DNA of 64,000 nucleotides, from contig NZ_JACDXT010000005.1 in the NCBI RefSeq assembly GCF_016464015.1, positions 1 to 64,000 on the forward strand, in the 5' to 3' direction. The translations under genes were made by a program, and so were the position numbers. This document shows positions 35,982 to 45,166 of this stretch, piece by piece; the first letter of the stretch is position 1; each line of letters begins with the position of its first letter. The stretch is from Psychrobacter sp. bablab_jr014. Its GTDB lineage: Bacteria > Pseudomonadota > Gammaproteobacteria > Pseudomonadales > Moraxellaceae. Below the pieces are notes generated by a model. That model was given only the letters and a program-made list of their open reading frames with translations. It did not search any database and had not been told where the DNA came from.

Positions 35982-37046
35982 CTAATCCACACCCAAGAAC
36001 TCTAAAAATTCAGGACGCGCAAAGTTGGCTTGATACAGTACGCCATCGGCGCGGTAAATAGCGGGTGTCGCCATGATGGCCAAGCCAGCGGCGATAGTGC
36101 GATTGGGTGTAATGTTATCTGCATCACAACTGGCAGTCGCTGGTGGCATTGCGCCTAACAGCATGGCTTTATCAAACGCTTGGCGTCGACGTTTTGCATC
36201 GCCTTGGCACCAAATACTGCGCATCTGTTCTGGCGACTGCTCATAAATGGGGTAGCCTATCACATTGACCGTCACGCCTTTCGCGTTGAGCGTGGGTATC
36301 TGCTGATGAAACTGACGGCAATACGGACAGTTGACATCGTCAGCGACATAGATTACCGCCTTTTCGCGACTCGTTGCAGGATATTGAATCAGCTCCTTCG
36401 TATCGAGCGCCGCCAATACCGCTTGGTTTTTGCGCTGCTCAAACGTGGTATCAAGACCCATAAATCGACCGTTTTTAATGACCGATATCTCACTGTCGGT
36501 AATAAACTGCGCATCATCAGAGATTAAAAAGGGCACACCCTCTAACGTGGCGCCCCAAATCACACCGGGTACTGCCGTATAAAAAAACGGCGTTTGATCA
36601 CTGATATGCTTAAGGGCGCTGGTGTTGGCAACTAAGGCGGATTTGACCGCTGGGCTGACGGGTTGACCAAGCTGTGAGGATTGACTGCGTGACGCAGGTT
36701 TGCCTACGGCTTGTTGGCTGGGGTTTTTCTGTAGTGCGCCTTGAATCACATATTTACCGTCTTTGGTGATATGTAGTGGAGGCTGTCCTACCAAATTGAC
36801 TTGATACATATTGGGTAAGCCAGAGGGGACAATCGAGGTGATGTTGGCTTTGATACCCGCCTGCGTGAGCACTTGACGTAAGTGACTGTCCGTGACTTGG
36901 CTGACGGCGGCACTATTTTGCGTACTTTGCATTGTGTTTTGATGGGCAGTCGGCAAGTCGTTAGACTGCGCGCACGCCGTAGTCGCTACAGACGCCATAC
37001 CCATCAGGCAGGCAAATTTAAGGGTAGATACACGCACAACAATCAT
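35982..37046 (-). CDS. DsbC/DsbG-like periplasmic thiol:disulfide protein
   Basis: 354 residues with a signal peptide ending near TTACAQS, a 45-residue disordered linker, an N-terminal DsbC-type dimerisation region (HLRQVLTQAGIKANITSIVPSG), a second low-complexity segment with a repeated cystatin-like stretch, and a C-terminal thioredoxin fold with the CPYC active site (VADDVNCPYCRQFH near 245). The cis-Pro motif is MATPAIYRADG near 330. A further Cys pair (WCQGD, ASCDAD) is as in DsbC. It likely isomerises or reduces disulfides. It is longer than DsbC (about 236 residues). A GTG three codons after the ATG has better spacing from AGGA and may be the real start. Confidence 0.82.
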   Translation of the reverse strand: MIVVRVSTLKFACLMGMASVATTACAQSNDLPTAHQNTMQSTQNSAAVSQVTDSHLRQVLTQAGIKANITSIVPSGLPNMYQVNLVGQPPLHITKDGKYVIQGALQKNPSQQAVGKPASRSQSSQLGQPVSPAVKSALVANTSALKHISDQTPFFYTAVPGVIWGATLEGVPFLISDDAQFITDSEISVIKNGRFMGLDTTFEQRKNQAVLAALDTKELIQYPATSREKAVIYVADDVNCPYCRQFHQQIPTLNAKGVTVNVIGYPIYEQSPEQMRSIWCQGDAKRRRQAFDKAMLLGAMPPATASCDADNITPNRTIAAGLAIMATPAIYRADGVLYQANFARPEFLEFLGVD

Positions 37047-37363
37047 CCTATATAGACCAAAAAATAAACAGCAAAAGGTTTAATAGAATTAATAATATTA
37101 TATAAAATAATATATTAATTAAGATGATATAGAGTGTAGCATGAAGTAAAATTCTTATAGCGTGTAAGCGGCTACTTTTGCAAAGTGACTACGCTAAGAC
37201 TACGGTATTTTAAGATAAAGGCAACACGATCTGTTCAGTGATATGATCAAGGTTATGACTGATTAGACATTATCAGAGGACAATGGACAAAATCGATAAT
37301 ATGGTATGAGTAGAAACCTTCTAAATAAGAAGATTTAAAAAGTCGGACAGCTTTTTTTAAGTT

Positions 37364-37454
37364 TGGCGGTGAAGGAGGGATTCGAACCCTCGATACGCTA
37401 TTAACGTATACACACTTTCCAGGCGTGCGCTTTCGACCACTCAGCCACTTCACC
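37364..37454 (-). tRNA. tRNA-Ser (GGA)
   Basis: A 91-nt class II tRNA on the minus strand: acceptor GGTGAAG / CTTCACC, anticodon loop with GGA, a long variable arm (TACGTTAATAGCGTA) and encoded CCA. The variable arm, T-arm and acceptor closely match tRNA-Ser (GCU) at 60391. Confidence 0.96.
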
Positions 37455-37511
37455 CGCGCATATATCAGCGATAGAGATAGGCAGGACGCCTGCGCTGATT
37501 TAAGACGAACT

Positions 37512-37540
37512 AGTATAGCCGATGCGCGTGCTAAAGTCAC
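37512..37540 (-). promoter_or_regulatory. sigma-70 promoter of tRNA-Ser (GGA)
   Basis: On the minus strand GTGACT (37540-37535), a 17-nt spacer and TATACT (37517-37512) lie 58 nt before the tRNA. Confidence 0.6.
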
Positions 37541-37638
37541 CACCCGCGTGCCGCGTTTTTCATATCGCGTCAAGCTTTTCTTATCCCAGCGACACTGCTA
37601 CGATAGCGCTATGCCTTTTGATTGCGATGCTTGCACTT

Positions 37639-38529
37639 ATGATTCATGCCTTAACCGACCGCCCTTATCGCCTATTGCTCGCCAGTTTTAGCTTACTGTG
37701 CATAAGCATGCTGCCCGCTCATGCCGAGGGGTTTAGCGACTGTAGCGAGACTTTTTATAGCGGTATTTATCCTGAATTTACCAATACCAAGCTGGCGGCA
37801 GACACCCAGCCCTTATGCTTTGATGGTTTTGCGGTCATGTATTCGGCGCGCAGTCGCACGCCTTTGTGGTCAGCTGAACACTTGACCCGCGCGCGTATCG
37901 CGCAAGCCAAAACCATCGACCGCCAAGACAGCTTTCATGAAGAGAGCCGCCTGCCGCGCTCCGCCCGCGCAAGCTTGAGCGATTATTCAGGCTCAGGCTA
38001 CGACCGTGGGCATCTGGCGCCCAATGGCGACATGGCGACCCGCAGCCAGCAGTACGACAGCTTTAGCCTTGCCAATATCGCGCCGCAGTCGCCGCGCAAC
38101 AACCGCTATATTTGGCGCAATTTAGAGGAGGCGACCCGCGACCTTGCCGAGCAATACGGCGAGGTGTATACCGTTACAGGCGTGGCGTTTTTAAATGCGC
38201 AAGTGACCCAGCTTGATAAGCGCGTGCTCGTGCCCAGCCACTTTTACAAAGTGGTATACATTCCCACGCTAGACAGCGCAGGCGTGTATTACGCACCCAA
38301 TGATGAGTCCGAGCGCGTGGAGGTGATTAGCCTTGATGACTTAGAGTCGCGTATTGGCGTCGATGTGCTGCCAGTATTGGCAGGGGCGCGCCGTGATGAG
38401 GCATTAGATTTGCCATTAAAGGCGGGGGAGCCGATGGGCGCACCGACCACAGAGAGTAGCGAGACGCCAAGCTGGATGCTTTTTGTCGCCGCCTTGTTAA
38501 AATGGCTGATTCATCAGCTCAGTGCTTAA
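37639..38529 (+). CDS. secreted DNA/RNA non-specific endonuclease
   Basis: A beta-beta-alpha-metal nuclease of the NucA/Serratia type. The catalytic signature is YDRGHLAPNGDM (DRGH with the general-base His) and the metal site is in FSLANIAPQSPRNNRYIW. The start at 37639 gives a clean signal peptide, MIHALTDRPYRLLLASFSLL to AHA. An open frame extends 39 codons upstream but crosses the divergent tRNA-Ser promoter and spoils the signal. The C terminus has a hydrophobic helix (WMLFVAALLKWLIHQL) that could anchor it to the membrane. Possible roles are nutrient scavenging from DNA or defence. Confidence 0.88.
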   Translation: MIHALTDRPYRLLLASFSLLCISMLPAHAEGFSDCSETFYSGIYPEFTNTKLAADTQPLCFDGFAVMYSARSRTPLWSAEHLTRARIAQAKTIDRQDSFHEESRLPRSARASLSDYSGSGYDRGHLAPNGDMATRSQQYDSFSLANIAPQSPRNNRYIWRNLEEATRDLAEQYGEVYTVTGVAFLNAQVTQLDKRVLVPSHFYKVVYIPTLDSAGVYYAPNDESERVEVISLDDLESRIGVDVLPVLAGARRDEALDLPLKAGEPMGAPTTESSETPSWMLFVAALLKWLIHQLSA

Positions 38530-38571
38530 CGCCTTTTTGCCTTTTATTTCATTTTAGTCAAGGAGCTTCCC

Positions 38572-38823
38572 ATGATTGACCCTTTTGCCAACAATCACCA
38601 AAGCATGCAGGTCGGCAACTTGGTGATTGAAAACCAAACCGACAAAGTCACTATTTATGGCGATATCGACATCACGCGGGATGAGGCAGGACGCGAAGCG
38701 ATTGAAGCGCTGCATCAGCTCACGAGCGCTATTTTAAACGCGCTAGATACGCAAAATTTGGATGCGCCGTCAAACGATAATAATGACCGCAGCGATACGA
38801 CTATCGCCAATCCTTTCTTGTAA
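38572..38823 (+). CDS. hypothetical small protein
   Basis: 83 residues, start supported by AAGGAG 7 nt upstream. 'MQVGNLVIENQTDKVTIYGDIDITRDEAGREAIEAL' reads as a short beta region followed by a helix, and the end is Asn/Asp-rich (NDNNDRSDTT). I do not recognise the family. It follows the nuclease by 42 bp on the same strand and may be cotranscribed. A nuclease inhibitor is conceivable from position only; there is no evidence in sequence. Confidence 0.65.
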   Translation: MIDPFANNHQSMQVGNLVIENQTDKVTIYGDIDITRDEAGREAIEALHQLTSAILNALDTQNLDAPSNDNNDRSDTTIANPFL

Positions 38824-39041
38824 CTGTTTGATATAGTGGTGTTTCTACAGCAATAACGTTTTAAAAAAAATTACTGGGCAAAGGCAGTATTTTGTCTATA
38901 CTAGGATTGAGACAAGCGCTTTTGGCTGTTACTGCTCATTATTCATAGTCAGCAACAGGCATCATAAACGCAGTACCCACTCACAAATACGGCTTGGGTT
39001 ATTGCCAAAGGCGTTCACTATCGCAGACAAGGAGTCGTATT

Positions 39042-39425
39042 ATGAAGCTATTCACCAAAACCGCACTGGCCGCGACCACCATGGGCATCGCCAGTATGGC
39101 ATTCGCAGCAGACCCACTTGCCAACACCACATGGCAAACCTATGACGAAGGTCAACCAAAAGCCGTCATCAAAATCACCGAATCAGGCGGCGTACTGACA
39201 GGTAAAATCATCAGCACCGCGACCGAAAAAGGTAAAAAATACGTCGGCATGACTGTGATTACGGGGCTAAAAGCCGATGGCAATGGCAAATACAGCGGCG
39301 GTAAAATCACTGACCCTGAGAAAAACAAAGCCTACCGCATGACCGCAGAAGTGAAAGGCAACACCATGGACGTCAAAGGTCATTTAGGTCCATTCTCACG
39401 TACGCAAACGTGGAAGAAAAAATAA
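39042..39425 (+). CDS. DUF2147 family periplasmic protein
   Basis: 127 residues with signal peptide MKLFTKTALAATTMGIASMA (cut after FAA) and a compact beta domain of DUF2147 type: NTTWQTYDEGQPKAVIKI, GVLTGKIISTA, ADGNGKYSGGKITDPEKNKAY and KGHLGPFSRTQTWKK. The start at 39042 has AAGGAG; upstream open frame lacks support. The family is lipocalin-like and its function is unknown. It is convergent with the CPA1 antiporter gene across a shared terminator. Confidence 0.88.
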   Translation: MKLFTKTALAATTMGIASMAFAADPLANTTWQTYDEGQPKAVIKITESGGVLTGKIISTATEKGKKYVGMTVITGLKADGNGKYSGGKITDPEKNKAYRMTAEVKGNTMDVKGHLGPFSRTQTWKKK

Positions 39426-39455
39426 CTTGAGCAAGCTGCCCTAATAGATGAACCG

Positions 39456-39490
39456 AAAAAACCCAGCTTATATATAAGCTGGGTTTTTTT
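39456..39490. terminator. bidirectional intrinsic terminator
   Basis: A near-perfect 15-bp stem AAAAAACCCAGCTTA / TAAGCTGGGTTTTTT with a 4-nt loop, between convergent genes. Confidence 0.92.
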
Positions 39491-39530
39491 ATGAAAGCGA
39501 ATAAGGCGTGACGGTTTATTTTAGCAGCAC

Positions 39531-41561
39531 TTACTCTTTATCCTTAGTCGTGTTATCGGTTGTTTCCGTGTCAGGCAGACGACTTGGGTCAAGGTTGCCG
39601 TCTTTGGTTTTTGGTGCGCTCGCGTCTTTTTCGGCCGCTTTATCCGCCGTTTTTTCAGTAGGTTTATCGCTTGCCGTGTCGGGTGTTTTGATCTTCTCTG
39701 GCGCTTTACTGTCCGCTTCAAACTGCGCATCCGCGATAGCGCGCGCTTGTTCTTGCTTGGCCGTTACGTCCACAGGTTTTGGTTGCACGTCGTCATCGAC
39801 CACCAGCGCGACAAGCTTACGATCACGCGGCACATTGCCATCGAATTTATCGGTAATCACGCTCAGCTTACCTTCTTTATCGAGCGTGTATAGCGGCACG
39901 AATTGCTTGTTGTCCGCCTTATACTGTGCATAGCTATAACTGTCGGTGATGTTGGTAATTTTGATGCGTGCCTTTTTGGATATCATGCTGGCAAGCTTGG
40001 TATAAGTAGCATCCTTACCAAACAGCCACTGCGATTGAAAATTGGACTGCTTGTCTTCGCGCTCGCTTTTGGTCTTTTCGTCGCTAAATTTTAGGCGGTA
40101 AATTTTTTGTTCACCAAACTCATGACGGTAATGAATCTCAGATAAGGTGTTCAGCTCCTTATCCATACTCATGGCGAATAAGTGCCCAATACCAATCAAA
40201 TCAAGGTTATGATCGGCATGGTCAGACACAGGATTGCCAAAATAAGTACGCAAACCGCTCATACGCGCGCGCGCAATGTTGGTGTAGTTGTTGTGTGCGA
40301 CCACCACGTCAAAGCCTTGGTCTTTTAAGGAATTGGCGACCATCAGCGCCACAGGGTTGGAGCCAACGACCAAAATACCATTGGTGGCAGGCTCGCGTAC
40401 GCCCAAGAAATTGGCGACCATTTTTGCGCCCAAGCCCTGAATCATTACCGTGCCGATGATGACCATAAATACCAGCGGTACGAGCAGTTCAACGCCTTGC
40501 AAATCATACTCTTGCAAACGAATGGCAAATAAGGACGAAATCGCCGCGGCGACAATACCGCGCGGGCCAATCCAGCTGATCATCATCTTTTCGCTGGTCT
40601 TAAGATTGGAGCCGATAGACGACGCCCAAACGGCTAAGGGACGCGCCACAAACATCACAATGGCGAGCAGCACCAAGCCCGCAAAGCCGACACTTAATAG
40701 GCTCTCTAACTGTACGCGCGCGGCAAGAATAATAAACAGTACCGAGATGAGCAGTACGGTCAACGACTCATTAAATTCCAAAATGGTATCGCGCGGGAAC
40801 TTAGGCCAGTTGGCAAGTGCCACACCAAGGACGGTCACTGTCAATAGACCCGATTCGTGTTCGATATGGTTAGAGATTGAGAACAGCAGCAGCACATAGG
40901 CGAGAGTAAAGACGTTATTTAAGTACTCAGGCACCATGTGACGGCGCATCAAAAACGCCAGCACGTATGCGCCGACCATACCGAGTACGGTCGCCAGCAC
41001 CACAATCTTGGCAAACAGTAAGATACTGCTCGCCTCACCGCCTGAGATGATGTACTCGTACACCAAAACCACCGCAATCGCCCCGATAGGGTCAATGATG
41101 ATGCCTTCCCATTTAAGGATATTGGAGATGGTTTTGTTGGGGCGCACACTGCGCAGCAGCGGCACAATCACCGTTGGCCCCGTCACGCACACAAGCGAAC
41201 CAAAGAGCAGGGCAATGAGCGGATCAACGTCAAACAACAGATAGGTTGAGAGCGCAACCACCGCAATGGTGATGAGCACCCCGACCGAGACCAGCATTTG
41301 TACCACCGTACCGTGCTGCTTAATCTCATCAAACTCCAAAGTGAGCGAGCCTTCAAAAAGAATAATCGCAACGCCCAAGGAGATGATGGGGAACATCAGC
41401 TCGCCGAGTACCAAATCGGGATCAAAATACCCGAGGACAGGACCGACAATAATACCAATCAATAATAAAAACAAAATGGACGGTTGCTTTAAATACCAAG
41501 CCAACCATTGGGCGGCAATACCAATCCCAACCACGCCGGACAATAACAGGGCGGTATCCAT
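39531..41561 (-). CDS. CPA1 family Na+/H+ (or K+/H+) antiporter with Rossmann-like domain and disordered tail
   Basis: A large inner-membrane antiporter of 676 residues. Residues 1-385 hold about 12 helices with the CPA1 motifs 'LFEGSLTLEFDEI' near 68, TGPTVIVPLLRS near 125 and WEGIIIDPIGAI near 144 (the ion-binding Asp). Residues 395-465 form a Rossmann-like nucleotide-binding segment (GILVVGSNPVALMVANSL). Then comes a cytoplasmic region and about 85 residues of charged, Lys/Asp/Thr-rich disordered tail. A start at 41561 (MDTALLL) begins with the first helix. The NAD/K+-sensing type domain suggests regulated cation/proton exchange. It is convergent with the DUF2147 gene. Confidence 0.88.
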   Translation of the reverse strand: MDTALLLSGVVGIGIAAQWLAWYLKQPSILFLLLIGIIVGPVLGYFDPDLVLGELMFPIISLGVAIILFEGSLTLEFDEIKQHGTVVQMLVSVGVLITIAVVALSTYLLFDVDPLIALLFGSLVCVTGPTVIVPLLRSVRPNKTISNILKWEGIIIDPIGAIAVVLVYEYIISGGEASSILLFAKIVVLATVLGMVGAYVLAFLMRRHMVPEYLNNVFTLAYVLLLFSISNHIEHESGLLTVTVLGVALANWPKFPRDTILEFNESLTVLLISVLFIILAARVQLESLLSVGFAGLVLLAIVMFVARPLAVWASSIGSNLKTSEKMMISWIGPRGIVAAAISSLFAIRLQEYDLQGVELLVPLVFMVIIGTVMIQGLGAKMVANFLGVREPATNGILVVGSNPVALMVANSLKDQGFDVVVAHNNYTNIARARMSGLRTYFGNPVSDHADHNLDLIGIGHLFAMSMDKELNTLSEIHYRHEFGEQKIYRLKFSDEKTKSEREDKQSNFQSQWLFGKDATYTKLASMISKKARIKITNITDSYSYAQYKADNKQFVPLYTLDKEGKLSVITDKFDGNVPRDRKLVALVVDDDVQPKPVDVTAKQEQARAIADAQFEADSKAPEKIKTPDTASDKPTEKTADKAAEKDASAPKTKDGNLDPSRLPDTETTDNTTKDKE

Positions 41562-42014
41562 AGAGGAAATCCTTTTATACACTTGACATATTTAGACATA
41601 ACAGCACATCGCTGATATGTGTTGACGACGACAGTACAGTGCATCCATACCGCGGACATCGTACAGAAAACGCATACAACCTATCAGTAACAATCCGCAG
41701 GCACAGCGCCAGCACCGCACTTTTCGCGTGTGCTGATGGTAGGAATATCAATATGATAGCCGACCATCATATCACGAATTGATTTTCCTTGTATGACAGG
41801 CGCGCTGTAGGCGTATGGATAGGCTATGGCTATAACAAGTAGCGCTCACCAAGCAGACGATACGCACGAAAGGCAAATATTGCAATAAAGATACCAATCA
41901 AAACGTGAATGGGGGCATCTTCCCCTATAGCAACCGTTGTAGAATGCGGTATGATAGGAACCAATATCATTACCCGCTCTGTATAAATACAAACGCCACT
42001 TATAAGAGGACATT
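41562..42014. other. divergent intergenic region between antiporter and DegP-type protease
   Basis: About 450 bp without a credible gene. Near the protease start it holds a possible sigma-E type promoter (next entry) and the ribosome-binding site AAGAGGA. Confidence 0.5.
41957..41983 (+). promoter_or_regulatory. possible sigma-E (RpoE/AlgU)-type promoter of the protease gene
   Basis: GGAACC at 41957-41962, a 15-nt spacer and TCTGTA at 41978-41983 resemble the GGAACTT / TCTGA elements of envelope-stress promoters. This would suit a DegP homologue. The match is imperfect. Confidence 0.4.
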
Positions 42015-43445
42015 ATGGATACTGCACCGACTTTTACTCTGCCGCGCTGGTTTGTCAGTGGCGCATTGTCATTAGCGCTAGGTACCAGCGTATTTACTGG
42101 CGGTAGCTTGACTTTGCAAACCGCACACGCTGCTGTGCAGACCGCTGACTTTTCAGACTTGGTACAACAAGTGACCCCAGGGGTGGCACGCGTGAATGTG
42201 ACCAAAACGGTAAGCGCAGACGAGTTGGTACAAGCGCAAACGGCCGAGCTCTTGCGTCAGTTTTTTGGCGATAGGGTGCAGATTCCTGAGCAGCAAACCC
42301 CTGCGATTGAGCACGCCTATGGCACAGGATTTTTTGTGACGAGTGATGGCTACATGCTCACCAACCACCATGTGATTGAGGGCGCGGACAAAATCACAGT
42401 GACCCTAAACGACCGTACCGAGCTGGACGCCAAACTGATAGGCAGCGATGAGCGTTCGGATGTGGCGGTGCTAAAGATTGATGGCAGACTGTTCCCCGCG
42501 CTACCGATTGGCGACTCCAATCAGCTCAAAGTTGGCGAGCCTGTGCTGGCTATTGGCTCGCCGTTTGGCTTTGATTATTCTGCGTCATCGGGCATTGTCA
42601 GTGCCAAGTCGCGCAGTTTTTCGCGCGAGACCAGCGTGCCTTTTATCCAAACCGACGTGGCGCTCAACCCAGGCAACTCAGGTGGCCCTTTATTTAATCA
42701 AAGTGGCGAAGTGATTGGCATCAACTCACGTATCTTTAGTGGTACTGGCGGCTATATGGGTTTGTCGTTCTCGATTCCGATTGATGCGGCGATGGATATT
42801 TATGAGCAGTTAAAAGACAATGGTAAAGTGGCGCGCGCATATATGGGTGTTTATCCGCAAGATATCGACCGCAACTTGGCAGAAGCCTATAAACTTGAGC
42901 GACCACAAGGCGCACTATTGACCCGCGTGTCGCCCGACTCACCCGCGCAAAAGGCGGGACTAAAGGCAGGGGACATTATCCTAAGTTATAATGACCAAAC
43001 CATCATGCGCGCCTCGGACTTATTAAACTTACTCAATCGCGCACGACCGAATGACCGCTTTAGCGCCGTGGTTCAGCGCAATGGCAAGTCCATGACCGTA
43101 CGTGGCACGCTCAGCGATGCACCTAATGATGTACAGGCCAAAGGCAAGCAACAAGACAACGAAATCCGCTTGGGACTGCGTCTACGTAACTTGACGCGCG
43201 AAGAGCTGGCGGACATTGCTAAAGACGATCAAACAGGCGTACTGATTACCGCTGTAGATCCAACAGGACTGGCAGCGCGCTCAGGACTACAAGCAGGTGA
43301 TGTGATTACAGCGTTACATCAACAGCCGATTGAGAGCGTTGCGGATGTCTCGGACGCAATTTCGTCTCTGCCAAAGACAGGCGTAGTAACAATAGAAGTG
43401 ATTCGCCAAGGCATTCCTGCCATTATTGGTTTGCGCATTGAATAA
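42015..43445 (+). CDS. DegP/HtrA-family periplasmic serine endoprotease
   Basis: A trypsin-like protease/chaperone of 476 residues that degrades misfolded envelope proteins. The signal peptide ends near HAAVQ (about residue 40). The catalytic triad is His119 (LTNHHVIEG), Asp149 (RSDVAVLK) and Ser222 (NPGNSGGPLF). Two PDZ domains follow: about 270-360 (AYMGVYPQDI, SPAQKAGLKAGDIIL) and about 385-475 (LGLRLRNL, AARSGLQAGDVI). It lies alone upstream of dapA. A sigma-E-like promoter would fit envelope-stress control. It resembles MucD/DegP type proteins; I cannot separate these by sequence alone. Confidence 0.93.
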   Translation: MDTAPTFTLPRWFVSGALSLALGTSVFTGGSLTLQTAHAAVQTADFSDLVQQVTPGVARVNVTKTVSADELVQAQTAELLRQFFGDRVQIPEQQTPAIEHAYGTGFFVTSDGYMLTNHHVIEGADKITVTLNDRTELDAKLIGSDERSDVAVLKIDGRLFPALPIGDSNQLKVGEPVLAIGSPFGFDYSASSGIVSAKSRSFSRETSVPFIQTDVALNPGNSGGPLFNQSGEVIGINSRIFSGTGGYMGLSFSIPIDAAMDIYEQLKDNGKVARAYMGVYPQDIDRNLAEAYKLERPQGALLTRVSPDSPAQKAGLKAGDIILSYNDQTIMRASDLLNLLNRARPNDRFSAVVQRNGKSMTVRGTLSDAPNDVQAKGKQQDNEIRLGLRLRNLTREELADIAKDDQTGVLITAVDPTGLAARSGLQAGDVITALHQQPIESVADVSDAISSLPKTGVVTIEVIRQGIPAIIGLRIE

Positions 43446-43738
43446 TGGGTGATGGGCGCTACTGATAGACCGTAAAGAGCAAGTAACGAATCAATCTATA
43501 CGAGTGATAAATGGTGATAAAAAAGTCGCCAACAAAGCTGTCACATACAAGTTGTAATTGGCAATGGTGGGCATATTAAAATATGCTACACTAGCAGACA
43601 GTTTTTGGTCATGATTGCTGGGTACTGCGCCATTCATGCAGCGTGATTGACCGTTAATATACGACAACAATGAATCAAGGTTTTGTCCTTGTCCACGACC
43701 TATCTTTAATAGCTAGGATAATAGAGTAAGGCACGGTT

Positions 43739-44644
43739 ATGAGCACAGCATACGACGATATAAAAACCCGACTACAAGGCTCGATGGTAGCCTTGGTGAC
43801 GCCCATGCATCCTGATGGCGAGGTCGATTATAAACGTCTGGCTAAACTTATCGACTGGCAAATTGAAGAAGGCACGCACTGCCTTATCGCTGTGGGCACA
43901 ACGGGCGAGTCTGCCACGTTGTCTGTCCAAGAGCACAGTGATGTGATTCGCTTTTTTATCAAGCACGTTAATGGCCGCGTGCCTGTCATTGCAGGTACAG
44001 GCGCGAACAGCACGGCTGAAGCCATTGCCTTGACCAAAGAAGCAGCAGAAGCGGGCGCAGATTGTGCGCTACTTGTTGCCCCTTACTACAACAAGCCACC
44101 TCAAGAAGGTCTGTATCAGCATTTTAAAGCGATTGCCGAAGCGGTCGATATTCCGCAGATGCTCTATAACGTTCCAGGACGCAGTGTCGTTGACATCGCT
44201 CAAGAGACCGTCCTGCGCTTAGCCGATATTGACAACATCGTTGCCATCAAAGATGCAACGGGTTCTGTAGAGCGCGGCGCACAACTGATTAAAGCAGTTG
44301 GCGAGCGTATGGTGGTGTTGTCAGGTGATGATGGCACGGCGTTTGAGCTGATGCGTCATGGCGCAAAAGGCAATATCTCAGTGACCGCCAACATCGCCCC
44401 AAAAGCGATGAGCGAAACATTCTCAGCCGCGCTACGTGGCGATTTTGATGCTGCTGAAGCCGCGCACACACCGATTGCTCATCTGCATCGCGACCTATTC
44501 ATTGAATCTAGCCCCATTCCCGTCAAGTACGCCCTACATAAAATGGGTCGTATCGACACTGGCATTCGCCTGCCATTGGTATGGCTAAACAGCAAGTATC
44601 ATCAGACCATTGATGATGCGTTGACTCAGGCAAATTTGCTATAA
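43739..44644 (+). CDS. dapA: 4-hydroxy-tetrahydrodipicolinate synthase
   Basis: Condenses pyruvate and aspartate semialdehyde in lysine and DAP synthesis. The TIM-barrel protein of 301 residues has GTTGESATLS near 50, YYNKPPQEGLYQHF near 118, LYNVPGRS near 144 with the proton-relay Tyr, and the Schiff-base lysine Lys171 in VAIKDATGS. It is followed by a BamC-like lipoprotein and purC, the order seen in E. coli (dapA-bamC-purC). A 293-bp upstream gap holds its promoter region; I could not fix the -35/-10 pair. Confidence 0.96.
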   Translation: MSTAYDDIKTRLQGSMVALVTPMHPDGEVDYKRLAKLIDWQIEEGTHCLIAVGTTGESATLSVQEHSDVIRFFIKHVNGRVPVIAGTGANSTAEAIALTKEAAEAGADCALLVAPYYNKPPQEGLYQHFKAIAEAVDIPQMLYNVPGRSVVDIAQETVLRLADIDNIVAIKDATGSVERGAQLIKAVGERMVVLSGDDGTAFELMRHGAKGNISVTANIAPKAMSETFSAALRGDFDAAEAAHTPIAHLHRDLFIESSPIPVKYALHKMGRIDTGIRLPLVWLNSKYHQTIDDALTQANLL

Positions 44645-44735
44645 CGCCCTTCGGCAGCCCCTCGCAGCGCTTGTAAATAGCTATCTATAATGCATGCGCT
44701 GCTTGCCATCGAAAGTAGACTGTAGAGATACCACG

Positions 44736-45053
44736 ATGAACACATCATTTACCCAAAAACGTACTTTATCTGCGCTGACGTGTATTTTACTTGGCAGCAC
44801 CCTTGTATTAAGTGGCTGCCAAACAGCAAAAGGCTGGCTCGGTCAGCGCGATGATGGCAGCCTTGATTATCAAGACAGTCAAAAGCTTGCGCCAATTGAA
44901 TTGCCTGCTCAGCAGCCCGCTGCGCCATTTGTGCCGTTATATCAGACGCCAAATGTCGGCAACAATACGCTGCCGCTGACCAACGAATCAGGCAAACAAT
45001 ATCAGTTGCCACGCCCAGAGCGTACGGTGAGCGTCGCTCCTGCTGCCGAATAA
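44736..45053 (+). CDS. short BamC-like (NlpB) lipoprotein
   Basis: A lipoprotein of 105 residues: signal sequence with lipobox VLSGC (Cys at about 28), then 'LDYQDSQKLAPIELPAQQP', 'NNTLPLTN' and 'QYQLPRPERTVS'. This pattern resembles the N-terminal unstructured segment of BamC that wraps around BamD ('...Y....L..L..P.g...P' then '..RPP'). The position between dapA and purC is that of bamC in E. coli. The two helix-grip domains of full BamC (about 344 residues) are absent, so this would be a lasso-only form. ATG 44736 has the best context; the family call is inference from pattern and synteny. Confidence 0.65.
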   Translation: MNTSFTQKRTLSALTCILLGSTLVLSGCQTAKGWLGQRDDGSLDYQDSQKLAPIELPAQQPAAPFVPLYQTPNVGNNTLPLTNESGKQYQLPRPERTVSVAPAAE

Positions 45054-45166
45054 GTCATTCCTTATGGTCACACGCGCCCGAGAATTCATTGCAACGCTGC
45101 GATGTACGGACGCGGTGGCCGTTTCTGCGTTGTATCCTTTAAGCTTGAACGAACAGGACCTCTCTT

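Noticed and set aside
39508-39933. Plus-strand Ser-rich open frame of 141 codons opposite the antiporter tail
   Set aside because: Arises from the Asp/Lys/Thr-biased tail read in antisense; no ribosome-binding site or family.
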